Of a DNA stretch of 64,000 bases, positions 1-8,597 are shown one piece after another (the first letter of the stretch is position 1; each line of letters opens with the position of its first letter). This DNA comes from a virus. The stretch is from positions 1 through 64,000 of the IMG/VR virus record IMGVR_UViG_3300012271_000928, one strand, 5' to 3'. The position numbers were made by a program, and so were the translations under genes. The notes under the pieces are model-generated. The model saw only the letters and a list, made by a program, of their open reading frames with translations, searched no databases and was not told the origin of the DNA.

Positions 1-213
1 ATTGCTCAGCGTCTTGGAGTTGTCGAGCACGGTGAACGTGCCGTCCGAGTTCGCATCAAAGAGAATGCCGAGGTCGGTACTCGTTAGAGTGACCACGGTA
101 GTGCTGTCATCGGAAATGAAGCTCCCTGAAGCATCAAGGGCGCGCACCAGGACCTCGAAGGTGCTACCCACCTGAATGGTCGAGGGGACCAGAATCTCAA
201 AGCTGTCAATCAT
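1..213 (-). CDS. Ig-like repeat protein, tail-fibre/adhesin type (partial)
   Basis: The gene runs off the left edge; only its first 71 codons are visible. The ATG at 211-213 has GGAG about 8 bases upstream. The visible residues form one beta-rich Ig-like repeat (MIDSFEILVP, then FEVLVRALD, then DANSDGTF). The same repeat closes the 1271-residue protein encoded just upstream (TEYEITAP, FDLRVRARD, DSDGDGTF), so neighbouring genes share a module. Position at the end of a leftward run of fibre-like genes suggests a virion surface or host-contact protein. The repeat is seen directly; the role is inferred. Confidence 0.75.
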   Translation of the reverse strand, partial: MIDSFEILVPSTIQVGSTFEVLVRALDASGSFISDDSTTVVTLTSTDLGILFDANSDGTFTVLDNSKTLSN

Positions 214-231
214 GTGAGCTGCTCCTGTACA

Positions 232-1224
232 TCACGCCCCTACCGTAAGGAGGCTGCGAATCTCCGCCACGTCATCAAAGCCATACTCCGCACCCGCGTT
301 GTAGAACACCCCCTCCATCGCACCGATGTGGTAGAGGGCGCCGTTGGTCAGCTTGCCAAACTCTGCGATCTGGGCATGAACGCCTGCATCGGCTGCGATC
401 GTGCCCGTGGTGCCTACTTGCACACCGTTGAGGTACATTCGCATGTCCACACCGTCGCCAATGACGACGACATCGAGAGCGTCTCCCAGGGTGTATGAGC
501 CATTGAAGCTCACAAAGTCGCATCTGTGCGTGATCCCACCCCCCCCATTCCAGGTCACAAACGACATGCTGGAGCCACCCGCATAGATGAACAGGTTGAC
601 CCCTCGACCGCTCGATGCGCGCGTGTGGAGGATGCTCATGTCGATAGTGAAGACGGGGCTGTCGTACGCATCAATGCGCCCCCTCCAACCAAACGCGAAG
701 ATGCCTGTTTGGGTCATCGCCTGGAAGGTGCTGGTGTCTCCCCCACGGAAGAAGTTGGTTTGAGTGGCGGCGTTGTCCATCTCGACGAGGTTGGCTAGAT
801 TTTGCGGCCGGTTAGCGCCCTGAGCCGTCAGCGTAAGACCCGAAGCCGTTTGCGTATCCCAGGTGTCGACATCCGTACCGGTCCCCGTGATCCCCACGTC
901 GGAACGAACAAGCACGTCCGACGTGGGGAAGATGATGATAGGGGCATCACCGGACACCAAAACACCCTCGGAGGTAACAAAGACGACTCCCTGGCGCAGC
1001 AGCTCATCGCGCGCGAGGCCCTCGAACTTCGGATGCACTGCCAGGGTCTCCGGCGTGCTGTCCAGATAGAGGATGTCTCCGCCTGAGACGCGCTGGATCA
1101 CACGTGACTCGTTGGAGGGGACACCTCCCGGACCCTCTGCCACGAGCGTGAGGTCTCCGGAGGTCAGATCACGGACCCGAATCACGAACTGACCGCCTGT
1201 CAATGTCTTGACGTCATCTGCCAT
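232..1224 (-). CDS. LamG-like tail-fibre/adhesin protein, downstream half of a split gene
   Basis: The ATG at 1224 is chosen because GGAGAGG lies six bases upstream; an in-frame ATG at 1272 has no such site. The product is 330 residues. Residues 1-60 (ADDVKTLTGGQFVIRVRD and following) look like the last strands of the Ig-like domain whose first strands end the upstream protein. The remainder is beta-rich with a concanavalin/LamG-like appearance (DVVVIGDGVDMRMYLNG). The upstream gene stops one base before this start, so the genes are translationally coupled or joined by a +1 frameshift. A virion surface role is inferred from context; no enzyme motif is visible. Confidence 0.8.
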   Translation of the reverse strand: MADDVKTLTGGQFVIRVRDLTSGDLTLVAEGPGGVPSNESRVIQRVSGGDILYLDSTPETLAVHPKFEGLARDELLRQGVVFVTSEGVLVSGDAPIIIFPTSDVLVRSDVGITGTGTDVDTWDTQTASGLTLTAQGANRPQNLANLVEMDNAATQTNFFRGGDTSTFQAMTQTGIFAFGWRGRIDAYDSPVFTIDMSILHTRASSGRGVNLFIYAGGSSMSFVTWNGGGGITHRCDFVSFNGSYTLGDALDVVVIGDGVDMRMYLNGVQVGTTGTIAADAGVHAQIAEFGKLTNGALYHIGAMEGVFYNAGAEYGFDDVAEIRSLLTVGA

Positions 1225-1225
1225 C

Positions 1226-4200
1226 TCAAACCTCTCCGAAGGTGCCGTCGCCGTCGCTGTCGAACTCAACATCCTGATCCGACGACATCAGCACCTGCGT
1301 GGTCGAGTCCGTCGTGACCAGCTTCCCCGTCACATCGCGCGCGCGCACACGAAGGTCAAAGTCTCCGCCCGAAACGATCCCATTGGGAGCCGTGATCTCG
1401 TACTCCGTGACCGGACCCAGAGCCTCCAGGTAATGGGCGAGAACGTCCGTGACCAGGAGAGCCCGATCGTAGACTGCAAAGTCCGAGACGATGCCTTGCA
1501 TGCCCCTACCCAGATCCCACGTCGTAGGAAGCAACGCAGCTCCCCCCGAGTACGGCGTAGAAGCCTCCTGAGAGCCGTCAATGTAGATCCGCATCCAGCT
1601 ACCGTCGTAAGTCAGGACGAGGTGGTAGGGCTCGCCTACCTCCCGGCCCGAGACCTGGAGCGACTTGGTGCCCCCCGTCGTGGTCAGGGTCCACGAGTAC
1701 GTCCCATCCTCCAGGAGCTGTATCTCGTCTCCCAGAATGGCAGAAGCGCCCGGCGCTCGAACGTTGACCCACATCTCGATCGTCAGGGGGCCCGTGATGA
1801 GATTCCGGTACGCCAGCGTGGGAAGCGACACGTAACCCGAGTCCACGCGCGCAGCGTTCTCCAAATCCTTGGCGAGGTAGCCCAACGTATCCCTTGGGAC
1901 TCCGTTGATGTAGCTGCCATGTGCCTGGAGTGGTCGGACGTCGTACGCGCGCGCGCCTGAGGCCTCATTGAGGGGGTAGTAGGCCAGCGGCTCATCCCCA
2001 AACACCAACGCAGGGTAGAACTGGCCGAAGATGCTCACGCTGGCCTGAGACGTATCCCGGTTGCCGAACGTATCCTCAATGGTGAAGTCGAACGTGGCGA
2101 CTCCAAGGAACCCCGTGGCAGGTGTGAACAGGATCGTGTTGTTGATGCCGGTACCAATCAAGCTCGTGTTGCCCTCCACGCCCACGCTGTCCACGCTCAC
2201 GATCTTGAGCGGATCACCCTCAGGGTCTGAGGCCAATGCGATAGGGTTGAGGACCGCCGCCTGCTGGAAGATCACAGGCTGGAAGATCGGCAAGGCCACC
2301 GGAGCTTGGTTGGCCTCAATAGTCACCGTGATCGTCGCCGTATCCGTGAGCCCAAACTCGTCCGTGATCTCATAGTCGAACGAGTCCACGAACGGGGTCG
2401 CCAACAGGGGATGCACGTAGGAGATGAAGTCGTCGTACACACTCCCCACGTTACCGCCCACGTTGATCGACACGGTGCCGCCCTGAGCGCTTACAGGATC
2501 AGCGTTCGACACGAAGAACAGGTCGCCGTCCGGGTCGAAGTCGTTGGAGCGAGGGTCTACGTTGAGCACCTCACCCTCAGCTACCGTGACGCTCAAGTCC
2601 GAGGCCACTGGTGCTTGGTTCGCGCCAACCTGGACCGTCACCTGAGCCGACTCAATCTGTCCGTAGGAGTCACGCGTCGTACACGTCACGACATACGTAC
2701 CCACCCCAGGGAACTGGAAGCTACCGGAGCGTGCCGTAGACGTCCCCGCCCCACCGAAATCCCAGAAGTAGGTGTAGCTCTTGTCAAAGCCCGTGGCTCC
2801 CGTCACCGACGCGCTGAAGGTGATCACCTCCGTAACAGGCAAGGACAGCGGAGAGACCGAGATGTTGAGCGTGTAGCTGATCACCACCTGGACCGTACGG
2901 ACCGTCGAGTTACCGAACGTGTCCGAGATCGTATAGGTGTAGCTGTCCAGACCCACGAAGCCGGGGTTTGGAGTGTAGAGAAGGCGATCGTCGCTCAGGT
3001 CTCCAGGGGTACCCCCCTCCACGCGCGTCACCACACCCGCTGAAGGCTGCGTGAAGCCCGTCAAGGTGATCACCTCACCCTCAGGGTCCGTGGCAGTCGC
3101 CAGGGGATCTACCTCACGCGGCGTGTCCAGAGGAGCCGATACGCGGAAGTTGACCGCTGACGGCGAGAAGTTGTTGACCCTCACACTAACCGCACCCACA
3201 TCCGTGCGGGTCCCATCATCCAACGTATAGGTGAAGCTGGTCGTACCTGCGAAGCCCGCAGGAGCCGTATACGTGATCGTGTCATCCACGTTGAGCACCG
3301 CCGCGCCTTCCCCAACAGGGGGCTGCGTGATCGCGCTCACCGAGAGCGGGTCCGGGAACGGGGTCGTATCGTTCCCCAGGACGCCAAACGTCACTGAACC
3401 TTCAAATGGACACACGGCCGAGTCCGAGATCGCCTCGAACTGGATCACCTTGACCGTGATGATGATCGTCCCGTCTCCAAGCAGCCCATCCTCGTCCTGG
3501 ACTTGGTAGACAAACGTATCGGTACCCAGGAAGCCCGGAGCCGGCGTGTACTGGACTTGATTGCCTACCACGACGGCTGACCCACCTTCGGGCGTGGGCG
3601 TCTGCACATCGACCACAGTGAGCGTCTGAGAGGGCGGGTCCGGACGGTCATTGGACTGAGGGGAGAAGGTAACAGTCGTATCCGGCGAAATGGTCCTACG
3701 GTCCGTGGCAGTCTGGATTGGCTTCTTGGCCGCCACGGAGACCGTCACCACCGCTTGCGAGAGGGCGCCAGAGCCGTTGGTGATCTCGTAGGTGAACGTG
3801 TCGTCCGCGTCCTGGAAAGTGTCATCAGGCGTATAGAGGAACGATGCCGACTCTCCGCTGCCTTGAAGCGCCACGGTACCATTGGCAGGCTGCGTGAATG
3901 AGTTGATGGACCCCAGGCCACCCGGAGGAAACGAATCGTTCGACAGGACGTTCAACGTCCTCGGCTGTCTGTAACCCGTGCCGAAGAAGTCACTGAAGGC
4001 GTTGAGGTCCGGGACCGGATCGACGTTGATCGTGGGGAACGCGCGCGAGCGGTTTGCCTGTCCATCGGTGACGAAACCCACCGGCGAATACACGCCCGTC
4101 TCCAGGTACTGGACGACCGTGGTGTTGGACGCCTGAGGTCCAACAGAGGGCGTGAACCCGTCCGGACTGAACGAGTACGTCAAGGGGTCCTCGTCCGGAT

Positions 4201-5041
4201 CGGTCGCGGAGAGCACGAACGTCACCGACTCCCCCTCAAAAATGTTGACCGTCCCCGAGTTGAACCCATTCGCCGTGGAAGACGAGATCACCGGAGCGGA
4301 GTTGGCGTCGTTGTTAAAATCGGTACGCTGGCCCGCGTCGATGTCGATCCCATCTCCGTAGAGTGCGACCTCATCAATCACCCCGTCGAAGCGCTGGCCG
4401 TTGTTGTAGGCACCGATCTGGACGTTCTCCGTCCCAAGAGCCGGCGCGGGCACGTTGGCCACCAAGTCTCCGCGTACGCCGTTGAGGAACACTGCGTTGG
4501 TCGTGCCGTCCCAGTTCGCCAAGATGTAGACGAACTCACCCGGCGAGATCACCGAAGGGCTCGTCGCGATCTTGGCCGACGCAGAGTCGTTGTACCAAAA
4601 CTTGATCCGGCCGTCCGGGAGAAGAGAGAGCTGGAAATTGTTCGTGCCCACATTAGTGCCGCGAGACACGAGGACCTCCTCGGAGGCCGGCAAGGCGTCT
4701 ACCTTGATCCAGCAGTCCACCGCAAACTGCGTGAACGCTTGGTTCAACGCTGCGTTGGAGGTCACCGTGATGAAGCCATCCACCCCGTCCAGCTCGATGG
4801 CCGTATCACGCGCGTCGCGCGTCAGCGGGCTAGCCACCCCCCGAGTGATCCCGGTAGAAGTGAGCGTCCCATTGGTCCCATTGGTCGACGTATCAAACGC
4901 AGTCAGCCCTGCCGACTCCTGGAACCTCAGGTACATCAAAGGGTTCTGCCGCAACACAAACGAAGCGTAGTTGAGCCCACCCGGCACGAGCCGGTTGAAG
5001 TCAAAGATCAGGTTTGGGTTGAGGTTGTTGAAATCTGCCAT
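1226..5041 (-). CDS. Giant modular LamG/cadherin-like/PKD tail-fibre or adhesin protein
   Basis: The protein has 1271 residues built from tandem beta modules. A LamG/concanavalin domain lies at about 30-235 (ends FDGVIDEVALYGD). Several cadherin-like or VCBS-type repeats follow at about 250-730, each with a GF.GTDTF.Y-type signature. A PKD domain is at about 740-805 (YTYFWDFGG, then PGVGTYVVTCT), more cadherin-like repeats at about 810-1010, and a second LamG domain at about 1025-1195 (GIVSDFAVYDRAL). The C-terminus is the beginning of an Ig-like repeat that stops abruptly. LamG modules often bind glycans, so a host-recognition fibre is likely. There is no signal peptide, which fits a virion protein. 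Its ribosome site is weak (GCGGGT). Confidence 0.85.
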   Translation of the reverse strand: MADFNNLNPNLIFDFNRLVPGGLNYASFVLRQNPLMYLRFQESAGLTAFDTSTNGTNGTLTSTGITRGVASPLTRDARDTAIELDGVDGFITVTSNAALNQAFTQFAVDCWIKVDALPASEEVLVSRGTNVGTNNFQLSLLPDGRIKFWYNDSASAKIATSPSVISPGEFVYILANWDGTTNAVFLNGVRGDLVANVPAPALGTENVQIGAYNNGQRFDGVIDEVALYGDGIDIDAGQRTDFNNDANSAPVISSSTANGFNSGTVNIFEGESVTFVLSATDPDEDPLTYSFSPDGFTPSVGPQASNTTVVQYLETGVYSPVGFVTDGQANRSRAFPTINVDPVPDLNAFSDFFGTGYRQPRTLNVLSNDSFPPGGLGSINSFTQPANGTVALQGSGESASFLYTPDDTFQDADDTFTYEITNGSGALSQAVVTVSVAAKKPIQTATDRRTISPDTTVTFSPQSNDRPDPPSQTLTVVDVQTPTPEGGSAVVVGNQVQYTPAPGFLGTDTFVYQVQDEDGLLGDGTIIITVKVIQFEAISDSAVCPFEGSVTFGVLGNDTTPFPDPLSVSAITQPPVGEGAAVLNVDDTITYTAPAGFAGTTSFTYTLDDGTRTDVGAVSVRVNNFSPSAVNFRVSAPLDTPREVDPLATATDPEGEVITLTGFTQPSAGVVTRVEGGTPGDLSDDRLLYTPNPGFVGLDSYTYTISDTFGNSTVRTVQVVISYTLNISVSPLSLPVTEVITFSASVTGATGFDKSYTYFWDFGGAGTSTARSGSFQFPGVGTYVVTCTTRDSYGQIESAQVTVQVGANQAPVASDLSVTVAEGEVLNVDPRSNDFDPDGDLFFVSNADPVSAQGGTVSINVGGNVGSVYDDFISYVHPLLATPFVDSFDYEITDEFGLTDTATITVTIEANQAPVALPIFQPVIFQQAAVLNPIALASDPEGDPLKIVSVDSVGVEGNTSLIGTGINNTILFTPATGFLGVATFDFTIEDTFGNRDTSQASVSIFGQFYPALVFGDEPLAYYPLNEASGARAYDVRPLQAHGSYINGVPRDTLGYLAKDLENAARVDSGYVSLPTLAYRNLITGPLTIEMWVNVRAPGASAILGDEIQLLEDGTYSWTLTTTGGTKSLQVSGREVGEPYHLVLTYDGSWMRIYIDGSQEASTPYSGGAALLPTTWDLGRGMQGIVSDFAVYDRALLVTDVLAHYLEALGPVTEYEITAPNGIVSGGDFDLRVRARDVTGKLVTTDSTTQVLMSSDQDVEFDSDGDGTFGEV

Positions 5042-5085
5042 GAGACCCGCCGCGAGAGTGCTTGAACACTCCCGCTATAGACAGA

Positions 5086-5580
5086 CTACCAAAGGCCCGC
5101 GACCAGCGCACCAACAGAGGCCACCACGAAGGCCATGCCTCCGACACGGTAGATCCACGGGCTCGTCCCCGAAGCCTCCGCCGCCTTGCGCAGATCCGTC
5201 TTGGGGTGCAGGCCCAGCGAGTTGGTGAACATGTCCACGACGCCTCCCCCCCACAGCACCACCCACGCCAGAAGGACCCAGCCACCCCAACCCCACCACG
5301 CAGCCAAAGGCATCAGCGTTAGGGCTACCAAGCTCGGAAGACGTGGTGCCATCGAGATCCAGAACTCCTCTCGGGGCTCCGGAGACCTCACCATGTAGTA
5401 GGAGACGCTCGCCCAACGGATGCCTCCCTCGTAGCGGCGAGGCCATGGGTTGATCGTGTAGCGCAGAACGCCGACCAGACGGTCCGCCATCCACACGTGG
5501 GAATGCTCATGAAGCTGCACCCAGATCACATGAGTCAGAGGGATGAGGTAGAGCAGGTGCAGGTAGGTCCAGGGGGACAT
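5086..5580 (-). CDS. Membrane-embedded HExxH (M50-like) putative metalloprotease
   Basis: This 164-residue protein is hydrophobic, with about four membrane segments. An HEHSH motif (HExxH) sits in or next to a membrane helix at about residues 24-28, preceded by THVIWVQL. A later VVDMFTNSLGLHP segment could supply a further metal ligand, as in site-2 proteases of family M50. Intramembrane cleavage of a host or phage membrane protein is possible but inferred. GAGGCG lies before the ATG. The gene ends in TAG, one of few TAG stops here. A non-enzymatic membrane protein with a chance HExxH is the main alternative. Confidence 0.65.
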   Translation of the reverse strand: MSPWTYLHLLYLIPLTHVIWVQLHEHSHVWMADRLVGVLRYTINPWPRRYEGGIRWASVSYYMVRSPEPREEFWISMAPRLPSLVALTLMPLAAWWGWGGWVLLAWVVLWGGGVVDMFTNSLGLHPKTDLRKAAEASGTSPWIYRVGGMAFVVASVGALVAGLW

Positions 5581-5638
5581 GAGACGCCTCGCGTGTCAGG
5601 TAGTGTGGACCACCTGACATACAAGGACGATATCCACA

Positions 5639-6139
5639 TCAGAGACGGCAGACCTGCCACTCCCGCGAGGAGGCCTCGAAGATGTCCTGAACGAAACCGG
5701 AAGGCTTGACGCTCCAGTCAGGATCACTCTCGGACCAGCACAGGCCTCCCAGGCCACACCCCACCGGGACCGTAACGTAGTAGTCGTAAGCCACGTAACC
5801 CTCCAGCTCTCGCACCACCTTCTCCACCGCGTCGTAGTCGGCATAGGCGTGCCCTGGCATGGTCCGACGGCCGTAGTCGAGCTGCGTGATTGCGTTGACC
5901 ACCGACAGCTCGGGCGACATGTGCACGATCTGGTGTGTCCCGAGAATGAGCGGCCGGGGTACCGTAGCACAGTGCCGGAGGTACGCGTGAAACGCAGCCG
6001 GCCACCGCTGCTTAACCACGCGCGCGACGCCCGCGCCCATGACCCCCCGAGAGTTGCAGCCGTGTAGGAAGAGGACGCGCCCGTTGAGGCCTTCCAGGAA
6101 GGCGAAGGCGTCTGTCTTGTCGTGCATCGTGACGGACAT
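5639..6139 (-). CDS. Macro-domain protein (ADP-ribose binding/processing)
   Basis: The 166-residue protein is essentially one macro domain. HGCNSRGVMGAGVARVVKQ (about 27-45) matches the substrate loop of macro domains, usually written N..G.MG.G.A. The next loops are VNAITQLDYG and VPVGCGLGG, the latter like the phosphate-binding G-x-G-x-G loop. Family members bind or hydrolyse ADP-ribose derivatives such as ADP-ribose 1''-phosphate. In phages they may serve NAD or tRNA-repair chemistry or blunt ADP-ribose-based defences; that role is inference. GAGG lies about 8 bases before ATG 6139. The gene follows a short gap after the putative nuclease gene. Confidence 0.8.
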   Translation of the reverse strand: MSVTMHDKTDAFAFLEGLNGRVLFLHGCNSRGVMGAGVARVVKQRWPAAFHAYLRHCATVPRPLILGTHQIVHMSPELSVVNAITQLDYGRRTMPGHAYADYDAVEKVVRELEGYVAYDYYVTVPVGCGLGGLCWSESDPDWSVKPSGFVQDIFEASSREWQVCRL

Positions 6140-6149
6140 CAGCCGTACC

Positions 6150-6659
6150 TCACTTGAGCTGCTTGAGGCGCTTCACCAGGGACCCGTAAGACCCCCAAAG
6201 CTCCCTGGACGCGACGTAGAAATCGGTCTCGAAGCCCCGAACGTGGTCGTAGCGACGTTCCCGCTCCCACTTGGGTTGAGTGCCGGCCGGCAGCACCATC
6301 ACACTGTGGGTGACCTGACTGACGCATATCACTCCCACGGGGCGAGGCTCCTTTGCATCCCACCCGCTGACCGTATCCACGAACACGTCGTCGTAAGGGA
6401 AGTCTGCGGGAGACTTGAACTTGACACGACGAGACTTGACCTCAAAGACCAGCTCTCGTCCGGACCCCACCTCCACCACCACGTCCGAATCCTGGAGGTA
6501 CTGGTGCGCCTGAGAGACGTGATCTCGAAGAGTCTGCTTGGGGCACGAGGCCTTGAGACCGTCTCGTGTGAGCAAGCCCACCACGTAACGCTCCCACTTG
6601 TGGCCCTCAGCACACTCGCGCAAGAACAACGCGTCGTTCTGGAACCAGTCCGTGGTCAT
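6150..6659 (-). CDS. Unknown protein, possible PD-(D/E)xK nuclease fold
   Basis: The 169-residue protein contains SDVVVEVGSGRELVFEVKSRR at about residues 58-78. This resembles the D...ExK catalytic core of PD-(D/E)xK nucleases (D59, E72, K74). An N-terminal KWERYVVGLL helix precedes it, as in restriction-endonuclease-like folds. No longer signature is recognisable, so a nuclease is only a suggestion. The start has GGAGGCGTC immediately upstream and overlaps the groES stop by ATGA, so it is translated with groES. Confidence 0.6.
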   Translation of the reverse strand: MTTDWFQNDALFLRECAEGHKWERYVVGLLTRDGLKASCPKQTLRDHVSQAHQYLQDSDVVVEVGSGRELVFEVKSRRVKFKSPADFPYDDVFVDTVSGWDAKEPRPVGVICVSQVTHSVMVLPAGTQPKWERERRYDHVRGFETDFYVASRELWGSYGSLVKRLKQLK

Positions 6660-7018
6660 GACGCCTCCGAAGGCTCCTCGATACCCAGAAGTTCTCCTTC
6701 GCGAACAAGGAAGAACTCCTGACCTTCCGACTTCACCACGGTCGCGCTACGCGGACGGAAGAGGACGCGATCACCAACACGTACGCGAAGGGGGATACAC
6801 TCCATCTGACGAGGACCGCCCACCAAGTGACCGTTGTGTTCGATCGACGGACCGTCCACCGCGCGGTCGGTACGGTAGCCTTCCCCCACCGCGACCACAT
6901 TCGAGTACCGAGCCTCGTTGGGGTCGTCTGTGGTGGAAAGGACGAGCCCCGAAGCGGTCGTCTTGGGGGCCTCTTCTTTACGGAGGAGGATCAGGTCATA
7001 CAGAGGTCGAAAAGCCAT
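6656..7018 (-). CDS. groES: GroES-like co-chaperonin
   Basis: The 120-residue protein is a Cpn10. It starts FRPLYDLILLRKEEAPKT, continues GLVL, then NVVAVGEGYR, PLRVRVGDRVLF and ends with FFLVREGELLGI, all in the usual order. It is longer than the common 95-100 residues because of an insertion around the roof loop. GroES caps GroEL during protein folding. The matching GroEL gene is at 51724-53355, about 45 kb away. The start at 7018 has AAGGAT upstream; an in-frame earlier Met lacks support. A promoter-like ATTTAC...GTGTTACAAT lies just upstream at about 7030-7065. Confidence 0.92.
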   Translation of the reverse strand: MAFRPLYDLILLRKEEAPKTTASGLVLSTTDDPNEARYSNVVAVGEGYRTDRAVDGPSIEHNGHLVGGPRQMECIPLRVRVGDRVLFRPRSATVVKSEGQEFFLVREGELLGIEEPSEAS

Positions 7019-7079
7019 AGCGGTATCCTTTTGATGATTGCACCGGGATTGTAACACCAAGAAGCGCGAACAGTAAATC

Positions 7080-7328
7080 TCAATTTAGCGACGCACTCCG
7101 AAGCTCAACCTCCGAGTCGCACAGCGTCGCCGTACCGCTGTGGTCAAACCTCACCGTCGGAAAGACGGCCCCATCCGCATACCGATCAACCGACACCACC
7201 CAGCCCTCATCGCCAGCGCGACAGTGAACCCACCCAGGCTCTCCGGGAACCGCCTCCAGGAGAGACTCTCGGTCCCCCTCTACCAGGGTCTGCGTTGCCG
7301 CCACTCGCTGTCCTACTTTCCAACACAT
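7080..7328 (-). CDS. Small SH3-like hypothetical protein
   Basis: The 82-residue product begins MCWKVGQRVAATQTL and contains GDEGWVVSVDRYADG and VRFDHSGT, a beta-rich pattern like small SH3-type barrels. ATG 7328 is chosen over an upstream in-frame Met because GGAGAG precedes it. No family is recognised. It lies between groES and another small unknown gene, all on the minus strand. Confidence 0.65.
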   Translation of the reverse strand: MCWKVGQRVAATQTLVEGDRESLLEAVPGEPGWVHCRAGDEGWVVSVDRYADGAVFPTVRFDHSGTATLCDSEVELRSASLN

Positions 7329-7375
7329 ACTCTCTCCGCTATACGACCTCAACTCACGTCGAGTCCGGTTTGGTT

Positions 7376-7642
7376 TCAATTGAACTGAACGTGTAGGCCC
7401 GCACTACCCGAGACCCCATAGGCCTTGGCGAAGGGCTGCCACACCGTCTTTATCCAGGTCTCGACATTCGGGAAGTGAACCTGGGGATTGTACGGACTCA
7501 CCTTGAAGGGCTTATGACCCAGGCAGAGATAGTTAACATTCTCCCTGTCATTCTGGAGTAGGACGAGATGTATCCCCGGATGGGCCTCGGGGTCAATCTC
7601 AGCATCGCTCCACTGAAGCTCTTGCCACACCTCCAATCTCAT
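7376..7642 (-). CDS. Small hypothetical protein
   Basis: The 88-residue protein is rich in Trp, His and Pro (LEVWQELQW, PGIHLVLLQND, VNYLCLGHKPFKV) and ends in a predicted beta strand. No family is recognised. There is no clear Shine-Dalgarno sequence before ATG 7642, so the start is uncertain. The frame is open, the codon use resembles its neighbours, and it fits between adjacent minus-strand genes. Confidence 0.55.
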   Translation of the reverse strand: MRLEVWQELQWSDAEIDPEAHPGIHLVLLQNDRENVNYLCLGHKPFKVSPYNPQVHFPNVETWIKTVWQPFAKAYGVSGSAGLHVQFN

Positions 7643-7714
7643 GAGTCACTGAACGCAAGAAGCCTACCTCAATGGGGAGGCAGGCGTCAAGCGAAAGCGT
7701 GCTGAAACTGCAAG

Positions 7715-8182
7715 TCAGTCGATGTCGGCTTCTTTGAGCAAGGGGAGGAGGTCCGCGCGAAGTTCCGGCTTGGTGTACGCCAACTTCACCAGGGCGGCCC
7801 GCAGATTGCTCTCAGAGGCACGCACGAAGCGTCGGTTGAGGTCACGCATCTGCGCAATCGAGGGGTCCTTGATGTAGTAAAGCTTGCCCTTGCCGTCCCT
7901 GAAGTACAGGTTCTCTTCACCCTGCTCCTGATAGCGAAAGGGGCCACGCATACGGTCCAGCTCCGAAGGGTCCTCAATGGCCTCAGGCCGCGCGTCTCGC
8001 TCCACGAAGAGCCTTCGCAGGATGCGCATCTGAGCATCCGAAGGCTCCTTGATGAAGTAACGCTGACCGCTGCGGTCGGTGAAGTAGGTGTTCTCTTCAC
8101 CCTGACTCTCAATCCGGAAAGGCTTCCAGGACATGTCCAGCTCAGAGGGGTCTTCGATTTGGATCAGTTTGCTACGCGGCAT
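7715..8182 (-). CDS. Protein with two tandem 60-residue repeats
   Basis: The 155 residues hold two copies of a module. IEDPSELDMSWKPFR with GEENTYFTDRSGQRYFIK (about 8-68) is echoed by IEDPSELDRMRGPFR with GEENLYFRDGKGKLYYIK (about 70-125). A C-terminal helical segment follows (ALVKLAYTKPELRADLLPLL). The repeats are clear; no family is recognised. AGAGGTG precedes ATG 8182. The module may be a small beta-hairpin binding unit. Confidence 0.75.
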   Translation of the reverse strand: MPRSKLIQIEDPSELDMSWKPFRIESQGEENTYFTDRSGQRYFIKEPSDAQMRILRRLFVERDARPEAIEDPSELDRMRGPFRYQEQGEENLYFRDGKGKLYYIKDPSIAQMRDLNRRFVRASESNLRAALVKLAYTKPELRADLLPLLKEADID

Positions 8183-8257
8183 GAGAGCACCTCTATCTTG
8201 GATGTGTTGACGGGTTACATGGGGGGGCCCTATATCAACGTATTATCATCCCTCGAA

Positions 8258-8292
8258 CGAAAGACGCCTACCCCAAAGATGAGGTAGGCGTC
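8258..8292 (-). terminator. Rho-independent terminator after tRNA-His
   Basis: A perfect 10-bp stem (GACGCCTACC with GGTAGGCGTC, ten-base loop) is followed on the minus strand by TTTCGTT. It lies directly downstream of the tRNA-His 3' end. Confidence 0.75.
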
Positions 8293-8295
8293 CAG

Positions 8296-8370
8296 GGCGA
8301 CTGACGGGACTTGAACCCGCGACTTCCGGTGTCACAGACTGGCGCTCTAACCAACTGAGCTACAGCCGCC
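8296..8370 (-). tRNA. tRNA-His (anticodon GTG)
   Basis: A full cloverleaf is readable on the minus strand. The acceptor is GCGGCTG with CAGTCGC, the D arm GCTC/GAGC, the anticodon loop CTGTGAC and the T arm GCGGG-TTCAAGT-CCCGT. An unpaired G at -1 and discriminator C73 are the hallmark histidine identity elements. CCA is not encoded. The anticodon stem has one A-C mismatch. Confidence 0.92.
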
Positions 8371-8391
8371 ATGATCTCCCCCGAGGGAGAG

Positions 8392-8464
8392 AGGTAAGAG
8401 TGGGAGTCGAACCCACTGCGACTCGTGTTGCAGACGAGCGCCCCGCCACCAGGGCCTTCTTACC
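8392..8464 (-). tRNA. tRNA-Cys (anticodon GCA)
   Basis: The acceptor GGTAAGA pairs with TCTTACC, the anticodon stem CTCGT with ACGAG around loop CTGCAAC, and the T stem GTGGG with CCCAC. The discriminator is U73, as in cysteine tRNAs. It lies 21 bases from tRNA-His in the same direction. Confidence 0.9.
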
Positions 8465-8567
8465 GAACATCACCACCGGGACTCGAACTCGGATCTACAC
8501 TGGAGGACGACGGCGACATCACGAACCCCAACCGCTGCCGGTTGAGAGGCTATTCCACGTCAGGAGT

Positions 8568-8597
8568 ATTTACCCTCGTCAACCTCTGTGGTACAAA
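8568..8597 (+). promoter_or_regulatory. Phage-type promoter for the 8631 gene
   Basis: ATTTAC at 8568-8573, a spacer of exactly 14 bases, then GTGGTACAAA. This is the same layout as at least ten other promoter-like sites in the window, here on the plus strand and 34 bases before the start of a plus-strand gene. Confidence 0.65.

Noticed and set aside
8466-8550. A further full tRNA after tRNA-Cys
   Set aside because: A T arm (CCGAG-TTCGAGT-CCCGG) is present, but no matching acceptor, D arm or anticodon arm could be found in the next 90 bases.
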